Shown in pieces: positions 35,035 through 45,100 of a DNA stretch of 64,000 nt (its first letter is position 1; each line of letters opens with the position of its first letter). Source of the stretch: Arcicella lustrica (lineage in GTDB: Bacteria; Bacteroidota; Bacteroidia; Cytophagales; Spirosomataceae); contig NZ_JAYGIM010000020.1 in assembly GCF_034930985.1 (NCBI RefSeq), forward strand, positions 1 to 64,000. The letters run 5' to 3'. The translations under genes and the position numbers were made by a program. The notes beneath the pieces are model-generated. The model was not told where the DNA came from, made no database searches, and saw only the letters and a program-made list of their open reading frames with translations.

Positions 35035-38000
35035 TTAAAATGAAATATTTAAGCCAAAAATAACAGACCTAGCTTTTGGATAACTTAGGTAATCAATTCC
35101 GTAAGAAGTAATACCGTTAACTGTTCTATCTGTATTTACTTCTGGATCAAAACCATCATATTTTGTAAATACAGCAAGGTTTTGTCCTGTTACAGAAAGT
35201 CTCAAAGTAGAAACCCATTTGCTGATTCCTAAAGCTTTAGTATTTACATTGTAGCCTAAAGTCAAGTTATTCAAACGTAAAAAAGCACCATCTTTCAAAT
35301 ATCTTGTCGATACTGGAGCGGAGTTATTCACCGATTCGTTTGTTGAAGCAATGGCTTCTGCCGTTGTATTGATACCTTTTGATAATCTTAATTTATAGAA
35401 GTTTGCGTTGGCAGTATTGTCATAAATTTTGTTGCCCGAAACTCCATTGAAATTGATTGACAAATCAAATCCTTTGTAGTTTGCACGACCAAAGAAGTTA
35501 AACTGTTTCGTTGGTAAAGCACTTCCTGCTGCGATACGGTCTTTGTCCGTTACAATTCCATCGCCATCTACATCACGGAAAGTACTAATTCCTTTATCAT
35601 CAAATCCTGTGAATTCTTTTAAGAAGAAAGTTCCAATTGGCTGACCGCTCACATAACCGTTGATTGTTGCTGAAGTCAAACCAGAACCCGAAGCTGAACC
35701 TGAAGGAATTACTGAATAAGGAGAATTTTTAACAACGTTATCAATGAAAGTAACGTTTCCACCTAATTCATAAGTAAAGCCTTCTGTAGCAGCATGACGA
35801 TAGTTTAGTTCTAATTCTAAACCTTTGTTGGTAATCGTCATATCTTTTACATTTGTCCAGAAAGTACCTGCTGGCTGAACTGGATCGGCAGGAATTACTT
35901 CTAACAAAATATCTCCTGATACTTTATTGAAGACATCAATTGTACCTGTTAAAGCGCCATTCAAGAAACCAAAGTCAATCCCTAAATCTGTTTGTGTTGA
36001 TTGTTCCCACTGAATATTCGGGTTTGCCAATCTTGTATAAGAAGTACCTGCTGGAAATGCGCCAGTTTCTGATAATGGATAAGAAGTACCTGCTGAAACG
36101 ACAGAAGTAAATCTTGCTTGTGTGATTTTTGAAGGAATTTCTTGGTTACCAGTACGTCCCCAACCTGCTCTTACTTTCAAATTACTCAAAGCAGACCCTT
36201 TTAAGAATTCTTCTTCAGAGATTCTCCAACCTGCCGAGAAAGAAGGGAAAACGCCATATTTATTGTTTGCTCCAAACTTTGATGAACCATCAACCCTTAA
36301 AGTTGCTGTTAATAAATACTTGTCATTGAACTGATAATTTACTCTTGAGAAAAACGATTGTAATTCATCGTTTGTAGCATAGCCTGTTGGCTTATTGTTT
36401 GCCAAAGTAAGTTCTTGTCCTAAACCAGGATTATAAATTGGTTCAATATCAGAAATCGGGAATTTGTTGATGCTGTAAGAACGTCCACGGAACATGAATT
36501 TCTGATACGAATGTCCCACTAAAGCAGAAAAACTATGTTCTTTGATTGCTTTTGTATAAGTCAAATAGTTTTCAATCAAGCGGTTAGTATTTGTAATATT
36601 GATTGTTTCTAAACGACCATCTTGCAAAGGCACAGCATTTGCCAACGATTGTAAATCACGAGTAGAGCTTGAATTATCAATCCCGAAATTCAATTTATAG
36701 ACTAAACCATCAATGATTTTGATAGAAGGAGAAATGTTTCCGATGATACGAGTAATAGAAGTAGCATCTTTTTCCAATTTCATCGTCGTCAATGGATTTA
36801 CACCATTTACATACGAGTACGGTTGTCCTTTATCGTCATAAGCAGGATAAGTAGGGTTTGTAGAAATCGCTGCTCCGATAATCCCTGTAATTGGCGGTCG
36901 TTCATTATACGTATTCGTTGCATTCAAATTCACATCGACAGTCACACGGTCTTCCAATAATTTTTGGGTTACGTTAATACGACCCGTGTAACGGTCTAAT
37001 TGGTTGTTTTTCAGAATACCTTCTTGGTTTTGAATTCCGAAAGAAGCATAATAGGTCAATTTTTCAGCACCACCACCCAATGAAATATTATGATTTTTAG
37101 TAAGTGCTGTTCTTGAAATTTCTTTCTGCCAATCAGTCGAAGCCTTCAAATCTTCCAAAACGCCTCCTAAAGCTGGTACTTGTTTACGATATTCATCAGC
37201 CGAGAAAACAGGTAAAGCTCTCGCCATTGTTGAAAAACCATAACTTGTAGAATAATTGAAAGAAGAAAAACCTGTTTTCCCTTTTTTAGTCGTGATTAAA
37301 ATTACTCCATTCGCACCTCTTGAACCATAAATGGCTGTTGCCGAAGCATCTTTCAATACATCAATTGATTCAATATCTTGTGGATTCAAAAAGTTAAGTG
37401 GATTCGTTGCTCCACCACTACTTGAATTATCCAAAGCCAAGCCGTCAACCACAAAAAGTGGCGTACTTCCTGTTCTTACTCCACCCGGTCCACGTACGCT
37501 AATATTCTGAACGCCACCTGGTTCTCCACTTGCTGAAGTAACATTTACACCCGATACTTTACCTTGTAAAAGTTGTTCTGGCGAGTTGATAATCCCTTGG
37601 TTGAATTCAGCAGGTTTCAATGATTTTACTGAACCTGTAATATCTTTTTTCGTTGAACTTCCGTAACCAACTACTACAACTTGCTCTAAATCTGAAGCAC
37701 TTGATACAAGCGCTACTTCTATCGTACTTTTTCCTGCAATCGCAATTTCTTGTTTTTCATAACCAATGAATGAAAATACCAAAGTCGCTTTTTCATCTGC
37801 CGTAATACTAAAATTTCCGTTGGCATCGGCATTTATACCACGTTTGCTATCTTTTACTAGAATGTTACAACCCGCCAATGGCTCTTTGGTTTTCGCATCA
37901 ATTACTCTTCCTTTTACAGTAATTTCTTTTACTGCTTTGTTAAGTACTGTTTGTTCATAAGCATTTATTTTATTTGTTGAGAGAAGAGTAACATTACTGG

Positions 38001-38094
38001 CAAAAGTTGGATTAGCAGAAACGCCAACTGTTGCCCCAACTAAGACTCCAAGGATAAGCTTCGATTGAGTCTTAAAAAAAGGTTTTTTGTTCAT
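35035..38094 (-). CDS. SusC/RagA TonB-linked transporter (second pair)
   Basis: 1019 residues. Signal peptide ~1-32 (ATVGVSANPTFAS). A carboxypeptidase-regulatory-like domain covers ~58-130 (EPLAGCNILVKDSKRGINAD). The plug starts with VVVGYGSSTKKDITGSV near 140-156, the commonest SusC TonB-plug signature. The barrel ends SVIFGLNISF. It lacks nearby glycosidases, so it may serve peptides or a glycan digested elsewhere. It is divergent from metE across a ~800-bp gap that also holds a cobalamin riboswitch. Confidence 0.95.
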   Translation of the reverse strand: MNKKPFFKTQSKLILGVLVGATVGVSANPTFASNVTLLSTNKINAYEQTVLNKAVKEITVKGRVIDAKTKEPLAGCNILVKDSKRGINADANGNFSITADEKATLVFSFIGYEKQEIAIAGKSTIEVALVSSASDLEQVVVVGYGSSTKKDITGSVKSLKPAEFNQGIINSPEQLLQGKVSGVNVTSASGEPGGVQNISVRGPGGVRTGSTPLFVVDGLALDNSSSGGATNPLNFLNPQDIESIDVLKDASATAIYGSRGANGVILITTKKGKTGFSSFNYSTSYGFSTMARALPVFSADEYRKQVPALGGVLEDLKASTDWQKEISRTALTKNHNISLGGGAEKLTYYASFGIQNQEGILKNNQLDRYTGRINVTQKLLEDRVTVDVNLNATNTYNERPPITGIIGAAISTNPTYPAYDDKGQPYSYVNGVNPLTTMKLEKDATSITRIIGNISPSIKIIDGLVYKLNFGIDNSSSTRDLQSLANAVPLQDGRLETINITNTNRLIENYLTYTKAIKEHSFSALVGHSYQKFMFRGRSYSINKFPISDIEPIYNPGLGQELTLANNKPTGYATNDELQSFFSRVNYQFNDKYLLTATLRVDGSSKFGANNKYGVFPSFSAGWRISEEEFLKGSALSNLKVRAGWGRTGNQEIPSKITQARFTSVVSAGTSYPLSETGAFPAGTSYTRLANPNIQWEQSTQTDLGIDFGFLNGALTGTIDVFNKVSGDILLEVIPADPVQPAGTFWTNVKDMTITNKGLELELNYRHAATEGFTYELGGNVTFIDNVVKNSPYSVIPSGSASGSGLTSATINGYVSGQPIGTFFLKEFTGFDDKGISTFRDVDGDGIVTDKDRIAAGSALPTKQFNFFGRANYKGFDLSINFNGVSGNKIYDNTANANFYKLRLSKGINTTAEAIASTNESVNNSAPVSTRYLKDGAFLRLNNLTLGYNVNTKALGISKWVSTLRLSVTGQNLAVFTKYDGFDPEVNTDRTVNGITSYGIDYLSYPKARSVIFGLNISF

Positions 38095-38448
38095 TGTTGT
38101 TGTGTTGTAAATTGGAATATTCTTATTTTATCACAATATAATTAAATTGTAAACAAAAAAGAAAAATAAGGATTAGGTTTTTAATTGAGGGCGCAAGTTA
38201 TTCATGCAAGATTTCTGGAAAGTAAAGCCTGTGTTATCAAAACATGATTTTTTCATAACATAGCCTTAATTTATCATTGAATTCATTTTTGAAAAACAAT
38301 GCTTGTTATTTAAAAATACAAAAAGATAAATTATCATTTATTTTCATAAATATCTATTGTATTATCCTAAATAAATATATTAATTAGTTAAAACATCTAT
38401 ATTTTAAAATATTTAAGGTTAATATATCTACAATCAATTGTTCATTAA

Positions 38449-38456
38449 TACCTTTG
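38449..38456 (+). promoter_or_regulatory. Bacteroidota -7 element of metE
   Basis: TACCTTTG matches TAnnTTTG. A start a few bases downstream would place the whole cobalamin riboswitch in the leader. Confidence 0.5.
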
Positions 38457-38474
38457 CTTCGTAACAGTAAACAC

Positions 38475-38715
38475 CCGTCAATCAGAAGGTTGGTTTTAAG
38501 AAAAAGTGAATTGCTTTTTGCTAGAAATTAAAAAGGAATCGTGTGTAAATCACGAACAGACGTGCTACTGTAAGTAACGGTTTCGTTCAGAAACGAATTT
38601 TCTTCAGTATTGTCCATTGTTCTTTTCTAAGAATGAGAAGGATGAAGAAAATGTTATAAGTCAGGAGACTTGCCTACCTTCTCAATGACTATCCCCTCAC
38701 GATTAGGGCTTAGTT
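38475..38715 (+). promoter_or_regulatory. Cobalamin riboswitch upstream of metE
   Basis: Core elements are visible in order: a G-rich P2/P3 region (AGAAGGTTGGTTTTAAG near 38480), CACGAACAGACGTGCTACTG at 38551-38570 (P4-P5 core, compare GCCACTG), and the B12 box AAGTCAGGAGACTTGCCT at 38658-38675. Vitamin B12-bound riboswitches repress metE when the B12-dependent MetH can be used, which fits the downstream gene. Boundaries are approximate. Confidence 0.9.
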
Positions 38716-38893
38716 CACGCATTGATTTTTTACAAATACTTGTCGAATATTAACTGTTTCAGCAGTGAACCAGCGTGTGCTTATGCTTTACGCATGGCGG
38801 TGTGGTGTTTTCAAGTTTCATTCGGTGTATCGCAAAAACACACCAAAAAATCATCGAAGCCCGATGATTACGAACCTTAAAACAACAATTACT

Positions 38894-41224
38894 ATGTTTA
38901 CACACAATTTGGGTTACCCACGTATCGGTAGCAAAAGAGAATTAAAACGTGCTTCTGAGCAATTTTGGGCTGGTAAAAGTACCAAAGATGAATTACTTTG
39001 GATTGGTCGCCAAATCAAAAGACAAAACTGGCAACTTCAACAAGAAGCTGGCATTGATTTGATTCCTTCGAATGATTTTTCACTCTATGACCACATTTCG
39101 GATACAGCCATGTTGGTCGGAGCTATTCCAGAACGTTATCATGCTTTGGTGGACGGACAAACCAACCGTGAATTAGACATTTACTTTGCAATGGCAAGGG
39201 GCGTACAACGTGACGGGCTCGACATCAAAGCGATGGAAATGACCAAATGGTTTGATACAAATTATCATTATATCGTTCCTGAATTCACTAAAAATCAACA
39301 CTTTAAAAGATATTCTGATAAAATTATTATTGACTTTGAAGATGCCAAACAAATAGGAATTGTTACAAAACCTGTTTTGATTGGTCCAGTTTCATTCCTT
39401 TTATTGGGAAAAGAAAAGGAAGCTGGTTTTCATCGCATTGATTTATTAGACAAACTATTGCCGATTTACATTGATATTTTACAAGAATTGGCAGCTCGTG
39501 GAGCAAAATGGATTCAATTAGATGAACCTTGTTTGACCTTGGATTTGACAGAAAACGAGCAAATTGCATTCCAACAAGCTTATCAAAAAATCAAAAAGGC
39601 AGTACCAAACTTAAATATTTTGGTCGCTACTTATTTTGAATGCACAGGCGAAAATATCTATGTGGCAACTACTTTAGATATTGATGCTTTACACCTTGAT
39701 TTGGTACGTTGTCCTTCGCAATTGGATGATATTTTTGAGCAAACAGATTTTGCCCAAACCGAAAAAATCTTATCGCTTGGTGTTGTCGATGGTAGAAACA
39801 TTTGGAAGAACGATTATGCTAAGTCCTTGAAATTCATCCAAAAAGCAATTGATACTTTAGGACAAAAAAGAGTAATGATTGCGCCTTCGTGTTCATTATT
39901 ACACTCTCCTTGCGATTTGGATTTAGAACAAAACGAGCAAGTACTTACACCAGAAATCAAAAATTGGATGGCTTTTGCCAAACAAAAATTGAATGAAGTA
40001 AATGTGCTAAAAAAGCTTTCTGAACCAGCATCTGCTCCATTATTTGCTCAACAATTGGCTGAAAATCAGCAGGCGATTCAAAGTAGAAAAAATTCAAATC
40101 TGATTCATAAACCACAAGTAAAAGCAAGAGTAGCGGCTTTGACAGAAAAGGATTCACATCGTCCAAGTCCGTTTAGTGTTCGTCAAGCTTTACAATTGGA
40201 AACCTTAAAACTTCCACTTTTCCCGACTACAACCATTGGTTCGTTTCCGCAAACGGATGATGTACGTCTATTGAGAGCAAACCTTAAAAAAGGAGTAATT
40301 TCTCAGAAAGAGTACGATGCACAAATTGCGATAGAAATTGAAAAATCTATTCATTGGCAAGAAGAAATTGGCTTGGACGTTTTGGTACACGGCGAATTTG
40401 AGCGTAATGACATGGTAGAGTATTTCGGCGAACAATTATCTGGCTATGTATTTTCTCAGAACGGTTGGGTACAAAGTTATGGTAGCCGTTGTGTGAAACC
40501 TCCCATTATTTATGGTGATGTAGAACGCCCTGTGGCGATGACGGTTCGTTGGTCAGAATTTGCACAATCGAAAACGCAAAAACTGATGAAAGGAATGCTT
40601 ACTGGACCAATTACGATTTTGCAATGGTCATTTGTAAGAGACGATCAAGCTCGTAAAACCACGGCTTTCCAAATTGCAATGGCTATTCGTGATGAAGTAT
40701 TAGATTTAGAAAAAGCGGGAATCAAAGTGATTCAAATTGACGAACCTGCTATTCGTGAAGGTTTGCCATTACGTCGTGCCGATTGGGAAAATTACTTGCA
40801 ATGGGCAGTTGAAGCTTTCCGTTTAAGTGCATCGGGCGTGAAAGACGAAACGCAAATTCATACGCACATGTGTTATTCTGAATTTAATGACATCATCAAA
40901 CACATTGCTGACATGGATGCCGACGTGATTACGATTGAAACTTCACGCTCTCAAATGGAATTGTTGGATGCTTTTGTTGATTTCAAATATCCAAATGAAA
41001 TCGGACCAGGCGTGTATGATATTCACTCGCCAAGAGTACCCGAAACCGAAGAAATGTTGGCTTTGTTAGAGAAAGCTTTAGTGAATATTCCAGCCAGAAA
41101 TCTATGGGTAAATCCAGATTGCGGTTTGAAAACTCGCCGTTGGGCAGAAACAGAATTGGCTTTGAAAAATATGATTAAAGCAACTACGCTTTTAAGAGAA
41201 AAAGTAAAAGAGGGTGTTTGTTAA
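38894..41224 (+). CDS. metE: Cobalamin-independent methionine synthase
   Basis: Transfers a methyl group from 5-methyltetrahydropteroyl-tri-glutamate to homocysteine. 776 residues with the usual duplicated barrels. The N-terminal GYPRIGSKRELKRASEQFW is diagnostic. All four zinc ligands are present with E. coli spacing: His658 and Cys660 (HMCYSEF), Glu682 (ITIETS) and Cys743 (NPDCGLKTR). The open frame extends 43 codons upstream, but that part lies in leader RNA and matches nothing in MetE, so I chose the ATG at 38894 (MFTHNLGYPRIG). Controlled by the cobalamin riboswitch and ended by the hairpin at 41230. Confidence 0.97.
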   Translation: MFTHNLGYPRIGSKRELKRASEQFWAGKSTKDELLWIGRQIKRQNWQLQQEAGIDLIPSNDFSLYDHISDTAMLVGAIPERYHALVDGQTNRELDIYFAMARGVQRDGLDIKAMEMTKWFDTNYHYIVPEFTKNQHFKRYSDKIIIDFEDAKQIGIVTKPVLIGPVSFLLLGKEKEAGFHRIDLLDKLLPIYIDILQELAARGAKWIQLDEPCLTLDLTENEQIAFQQAYQKIKKAVPNLNILVATYFECTGENIYVATTLDIDALHLDLVRCPSQLDDIFEQTDFAQTEKILSLGVVDGRNIWKNDYAKSLKFIQKAIDTLGQKRVMIAPSCSLLHSPCDLDLEQNEQVLTPEIKNWMAFAKQKLNEVNVLKKLSEPASAPLFAQQLAENQQAIQSRKNSNLIHKPQVKARVAALTEKDSHRPSPFSVRQALQLETLKLPLFPTTTIGSFPQTDDVRLLRANLKKGVISQKEYDAQIAIEIEKSIHWQEEIGLDVLVHGEFERNDMVEYFGEQLSGYVFSQNGWVQSYGSRCVKPPIIYGDVERPVAMTVRWSEFAQSKTQKLMKGMLTGPITILQWSFVRDDQARKTTAFQIAMAIRDEVLDLEKAGIKVIQIDEPAIREGLPLRRADWENYLQWAVEAFRLSASGVKDETQIHTHMCYSEFNDIIKHIADMDADVITIETSRSQMELLDAFVDFKYPNEIGPGVYDIHSPRVPETEEMLALLEKALVNIPARNLWVNPDCGLKTRRWAETELALKNMIKATTLLREKVKEGVC

Positions 41225-41229
41225 AAACC

Positions 41230-41256
41230 ATAAGGCGAGATTTCATCTCGCCTTAT
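41230..41256. terminator. Bidirectional terminator between metE and higA
   Basis: Perfect 12-bp stem ATAAGGCGAGAT / ATCTCGCCTTAT with loop TTC, followed by TTTG; convergent genes on both sides. Confidence 0.9.
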
Positions 41257-41263
41257 TTTGTTT

Positions 41264-41662
41264 CTAGGCTAAAAGTACTTCAGCAGGAATCCCTAAACCA
41301 TGATAAAGATTTTTTACCATTTTCAGCGTAAGTGGTCTTTTTCTATTTAGTACTTCTGAAACTCGATTCTCGCCTCCAAAATACTTTGCTACTTCTTTTT
41401 GAGAAAGATTTAGCATCTCAATTCTTTGTTTAATTGATTCAATCGGATCAAGTTTTTCAATTGGAAAATGCTTTTTCTCATAATCTAATGCTAAAACCGA
41501 TATTGCATCTAAAATATCTAAAGCTTTATTTCTTGTTGCTTCATCTTCTATTAAATCAGCATCAATCAAAGCATCAATTAAAGCAGAAGCTCGCTCGAAG
41601 TCAGCTTGATTAGTAATCGGTTTGATTTCAATTGCATCAAGATTGATGGTTAGTGATTTCAT
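41264..41662 (-). CDS. higA: HigA-type antitoxin (HTH)
   Basis: 132 residues. A helical N-terminal half (~1-75) with an acidic stretch (ALIDADLIEDEATRNK) precedes an XRE-type helix-turn-helix (~80-130, LNLSQKEVAKYFGGENRVSEVLNRKRPLTL). It follows the HigB-like toxin gene by 11 bp, in the toxin-first order of higBA loci. It should bind and neutralise the toxin and repress the operon. Autonomous activity is not provable from sequence. Confidence 0.88.
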   Translation of the reverse strand: MKSLTINLDAIEIKPITNQADFERASALIDALIDADLIEDEATRNKALDILDAISVLALDYEKKHFPIEKLDPIESIKQRIEMLNLSQKEVAKYFGGENRVSEVLNRKRPLTLKMVKNLYHGLGIPAEVLLA

Positions 41663-41673
41663 AATTTCTTTAT

Positions 41674-41970
41674 TTAAATGTTCTTTATATCATCGATTTT
41701 ATCATACTCTTTATGCGTTCCAACGAACCTCACAAATACCCATTTTTTTGAATATTCATACTTTGCAATAAGTCTGTATTTATTTCGACAAATATTAAAT
41801 ACAATACGATTATTCCCCACAGTATCAGCACCTTTAAATAAGGAAATCACCTCATTAGGGCTATTAAAATCATACTCTTCATTAACTTCATGCCAAGTTT
41901 TGAGTGCTGCTTCTGAATCTGGGTATAACTCCCAAAAATCTCTTAATCTGGCTTTTGTGAATATTCTCAT
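41674..41970 (-). CDS. higB: HigB-type mRNA interferase toxin
   Basis: 98 residues of the HigB_toxin branch of the RelE fold. FWELYPDSEAALKTWHEV near 12-29, NRIVFNICRNKYRLIAKYEY near 54-73 and VFVRFVGTHKEYDKID near 79-94 are typical. These ribosome-dependent mRNases act in the cytoplasm and are silenced by the adjacent antitoxin. Start is the ATG at 41970. A small inverted repeat 31-51 bp upstream may be the HigA operator. Confidence 0.9.
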   Translation of the reverse strand: MRIFTKARLRDFWELYPDSEAALKTWHEVNEEYDFNSPNEVISLFKGADTVGNNRIVFNICRNKYRLIAKYEYSKKWVFVRFVGTHKEYDKIDDIKNI

Positions 41971-42000
41971 TTTCGTAAAAATTAATAGTGTAGTATTATG

Positions 42001-42021
42001 AAATTCCCATTTAGGGAATTT
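42001..42021. promoter_or_regulatory. Candidate HigA operator
   Basis: AAATTCCC (42001-42008) and GGGAATTT (42014-42021), perfect 8-nt arms with a 5-nt spacer, centred about 41 bp upstream of the higB start. Position fits autoregulation. Confidence 0.45.
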
Positions 42022-42113
42022 TAAGTAAATGTAAAAACATTTTTCATGAAAAACTATTCTATATCAATTATAATAAAATAATCACTAAATCACTCATTCA
42101 CAACTCATTAAAT

Positions 42114-45100
42114 TCACGGCTTTCCGCCCACCAAAGCCAACAAATCATCTTTCGTAAATGATTTCAACATTGAAGTATCAGTCTTGATTAAATCGCCAAC
42201 TAAATCATTTTTGGATGCTTGTAAACGCATGATTTTTTCTTCAATCGTATTCGGGCAAATCAGCCTTACTGCCACCACATTTTTCTTTTGTCCGATGCGA
42301 TAACAGCGGTCAATTGCCTGATTTTCAACCGCAGGATTCCACCACGGGTCAATTAAATACACGTAATCGGCTTCTGTCAAATTCAAGCCCGTCCCACCTG
42401 CTTTTAAGCTGATTAAAAAGACTCTTACTTGTTTATTCTCTTGAAATTCATTTACTCTTTCTTCTCGTTTTTTCGTTTGACCAGTTAAGTATTCAAAAGA
42501 AATATCACGCTTTACGAGTTCCTTTTTTATCAAATCCAGCATCGTGACGAATTGTGAAAAAACTAAGATTTTATGTTCGGAAGATTTCATTTCAATTTCT
42601 TCCATCAAAGCCTCAATTTTAGACGATTCTCCGCCATAAAATTCTTCTTCATTCAATAAAGCTGGTGAATCACAAATTTGTCGAAGCTTTGTCAAGCCCG
42701 TCAAAATGTGCATACTTTCTTTGGGAATATCACCTTCAATTTTATGATTTAAAAACTCCCTGAATTCCTTTTCATAAGCATCATATACTTTTCTTTGTTG
42801 CTCGCCCATTTCACAGTAAATCACTACTTCAGTTTTGTCAGGCAACTCTTTTGCGACTTGTTTTTTGGTTCTCCTCAGGATAAAAGGACTCACTTTTTGC
42901 TGTAATTGCTTTGCCTTTTTCTGGTCTTTAAACTTATCAATTGGCATAGAATAATGGTCTTTAAAATGCTGAAGACTCCCCAATAATCCCGGACAAGTAA
43001 AAGAAAGCTGACCGTATAAATCAAAAGTATTGTTTTCAATCGGCGTACCTGTCAACACGATTTTATTGCGAGCCGACAACAAACAAGCAGCCTGATAACG
43101 CTGTGAACTTGGGTTTTTAATCGCTTGTGATTCATCCAGAAAAATATAATTGAAATGATACTTTTTCAAGAAAGTAATATCCGACAAAAGTGTTCCGTAA
43201 GAAGTCAAAATGATTTCATATTCTTCAAATCCTTTGGTACTTTTTACACGGTTACTCCCATAAACACTCAGTATTTTAATGGACGGAGCAAATTTAGCTA
43301 CTTCTGCTTCCCAATTGAAAATCAACGAAGTAGGCACAACAATCAAGTTTGTATTTTGTACTTTTTTACTTCTTTGTGATAAAATAAATGTGATAATTTG
43401 AATGGTTTTCCCCAAACCCATATCATCTGCCAAGCAACCGCCAAAGCCAAATTCATCCAAGAAGTTGAGCCAATTCAATCCTTGTTTTTGATAATCTCTT
43501 AACGTCGCATTCAAAGCTTCTGGAATTGCTACGTTTTCAATTTTTTCAAAATCCTTCAGCTTATTGGTATAAAGCGTCAATTCTTGTTTTACTTCATTTT
43601 CCAAAAATTCTTCTTTAAACATCCGTCGAATCTCCGAAAAATTACTTTTCGGAATCCTGATTTTATGCTCAACAATCTCTCCCGCTTCAAAATATTCTGT
43701 GAATTGCTGTATCCATTGCGCTGGCAAAATGCCTAAAGTTCCATCGCCCAATTGCACATATTTACTTCTGTTTCTGAGCGATTTTTGCAATTGCTTTAAA
43801 GGTACTTGTTGCTTGCCATAACGAACCGATAATTCGGTTTCAAACCAACGAATGCCACTCGTTACATTAACCGTAACTCGTGCTTTGTTGTAATTTCGCT
43901 TATTTTCTTTCAGTTCATTAAAACCTAAAATGGTAATTCCTTGGTTTTGCCATTCTTCAAAAGCTTCTAAAAACCAATCTTCATCCAGAAAATGCCTCCG
44001 ATGTAAAAAGAAATAATTATGGTCGAGCTGGTCTTCAAAATCAGGATGTTGCTTGATTAAATCAGCCGTAAACTGTATTTCTGCATTATTATCTCGTTCT
44101 AACAAGAAAACATTTCCGTTAAAATCTGAGGCATAAATCTGCTTTGGGGAAAGTACTGGCACTTCCACTTTTCCGTATTTGATAACGGGTGTAATCAAGA
44201 TATAATCCTCTGAATCAGACAGATAAATGATTTTTTGCTGATTTACATCAAATGTGTTTTCTTCAATTTGAGCGGGCGTAGCTGGTCGGATATAAGAATA
44301 ATGTACTCGAATCCTGTTTTCGAGTTTGTATAAAATATTCTTTTGGAACTCCTCAAATTTTGAACGATGAACCAACATTTTATGATTATTCTGCTTGAAA
44401 AAAGTAATGATTCTGAGGAAATCTGGATTTTCAATTAAATATAAAGTATCCGTAATTTGAATAAAATAATCAAATTTTATCGACAGCGCTTTTAAGTCAT
44501 ATACTCTATCATTAATCAGTAATTCTGCCGAAACTTCATGAAAAATATCTTTATAATCAATCTGCATTTTCATGTCCATTTTCAACAATTTCAAGCGAAT
44601 CGGAACAACGGAATTGGCATTTACTTTATCCGAAATTTTAGGGTCATGATAAAATACTTCAAGATTCAGCGGATTTCTCGCCAAAGCTTTTAAGCCTTCA
44701 AAAAGTGTTTTAGATGATTTTTCATGATTGGGCTGTTGAAATTTCAGAATACTTGTATAAAATTTAACTTCCTCTATTTCAGCAGTTTTCCAGATAAAAT
44801 CTAATGGATTTATCGTTTTGAGTGGATTTTTTATCTTTCCATCTTTGGTCGATTGTGCTTCATACAATTCAACAATCAGGTGGTCATAATAGCGATGTTT
44901 TCCCAAAACAATCACCATTTTTTGGTTTTCTCCCAAAAGGGCAAAAGGAATATTCGGAAGTGTTGATTGTGGTAATAAAGAATTACTGAGTAACGTATTA
45001 CTTACCTGATTTACAGCGATTAATTCCTTTAATTTTGGTTTAAACGACAGCTTGAAAGGATTGTATTCTAGCCAGAAGTATTTGTCTAAATTCTTTTCGT

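Larger units (their letters stand above)
38095..38893. other. 799-bp divergent regulatory region (susC / metE)
   Basis: The first ~350 bp is AT-rich with no readable gene and presumably contains the susC promoter, which I could not pin down. The second half holds the metE -7 element and the cobalamin riboswitch. A GTGTGGTGTTTT/AAAAACACACC hairpin at about 38799-38844 may be part of the expression platform. Confidence 0.6.

Noticed and set aside
38765..38893. Upstream start of MetE at 38765
   Set aside because: Translates riboswitch leader; MetE homology begins at GYPRIG just after the ATG at 38894.
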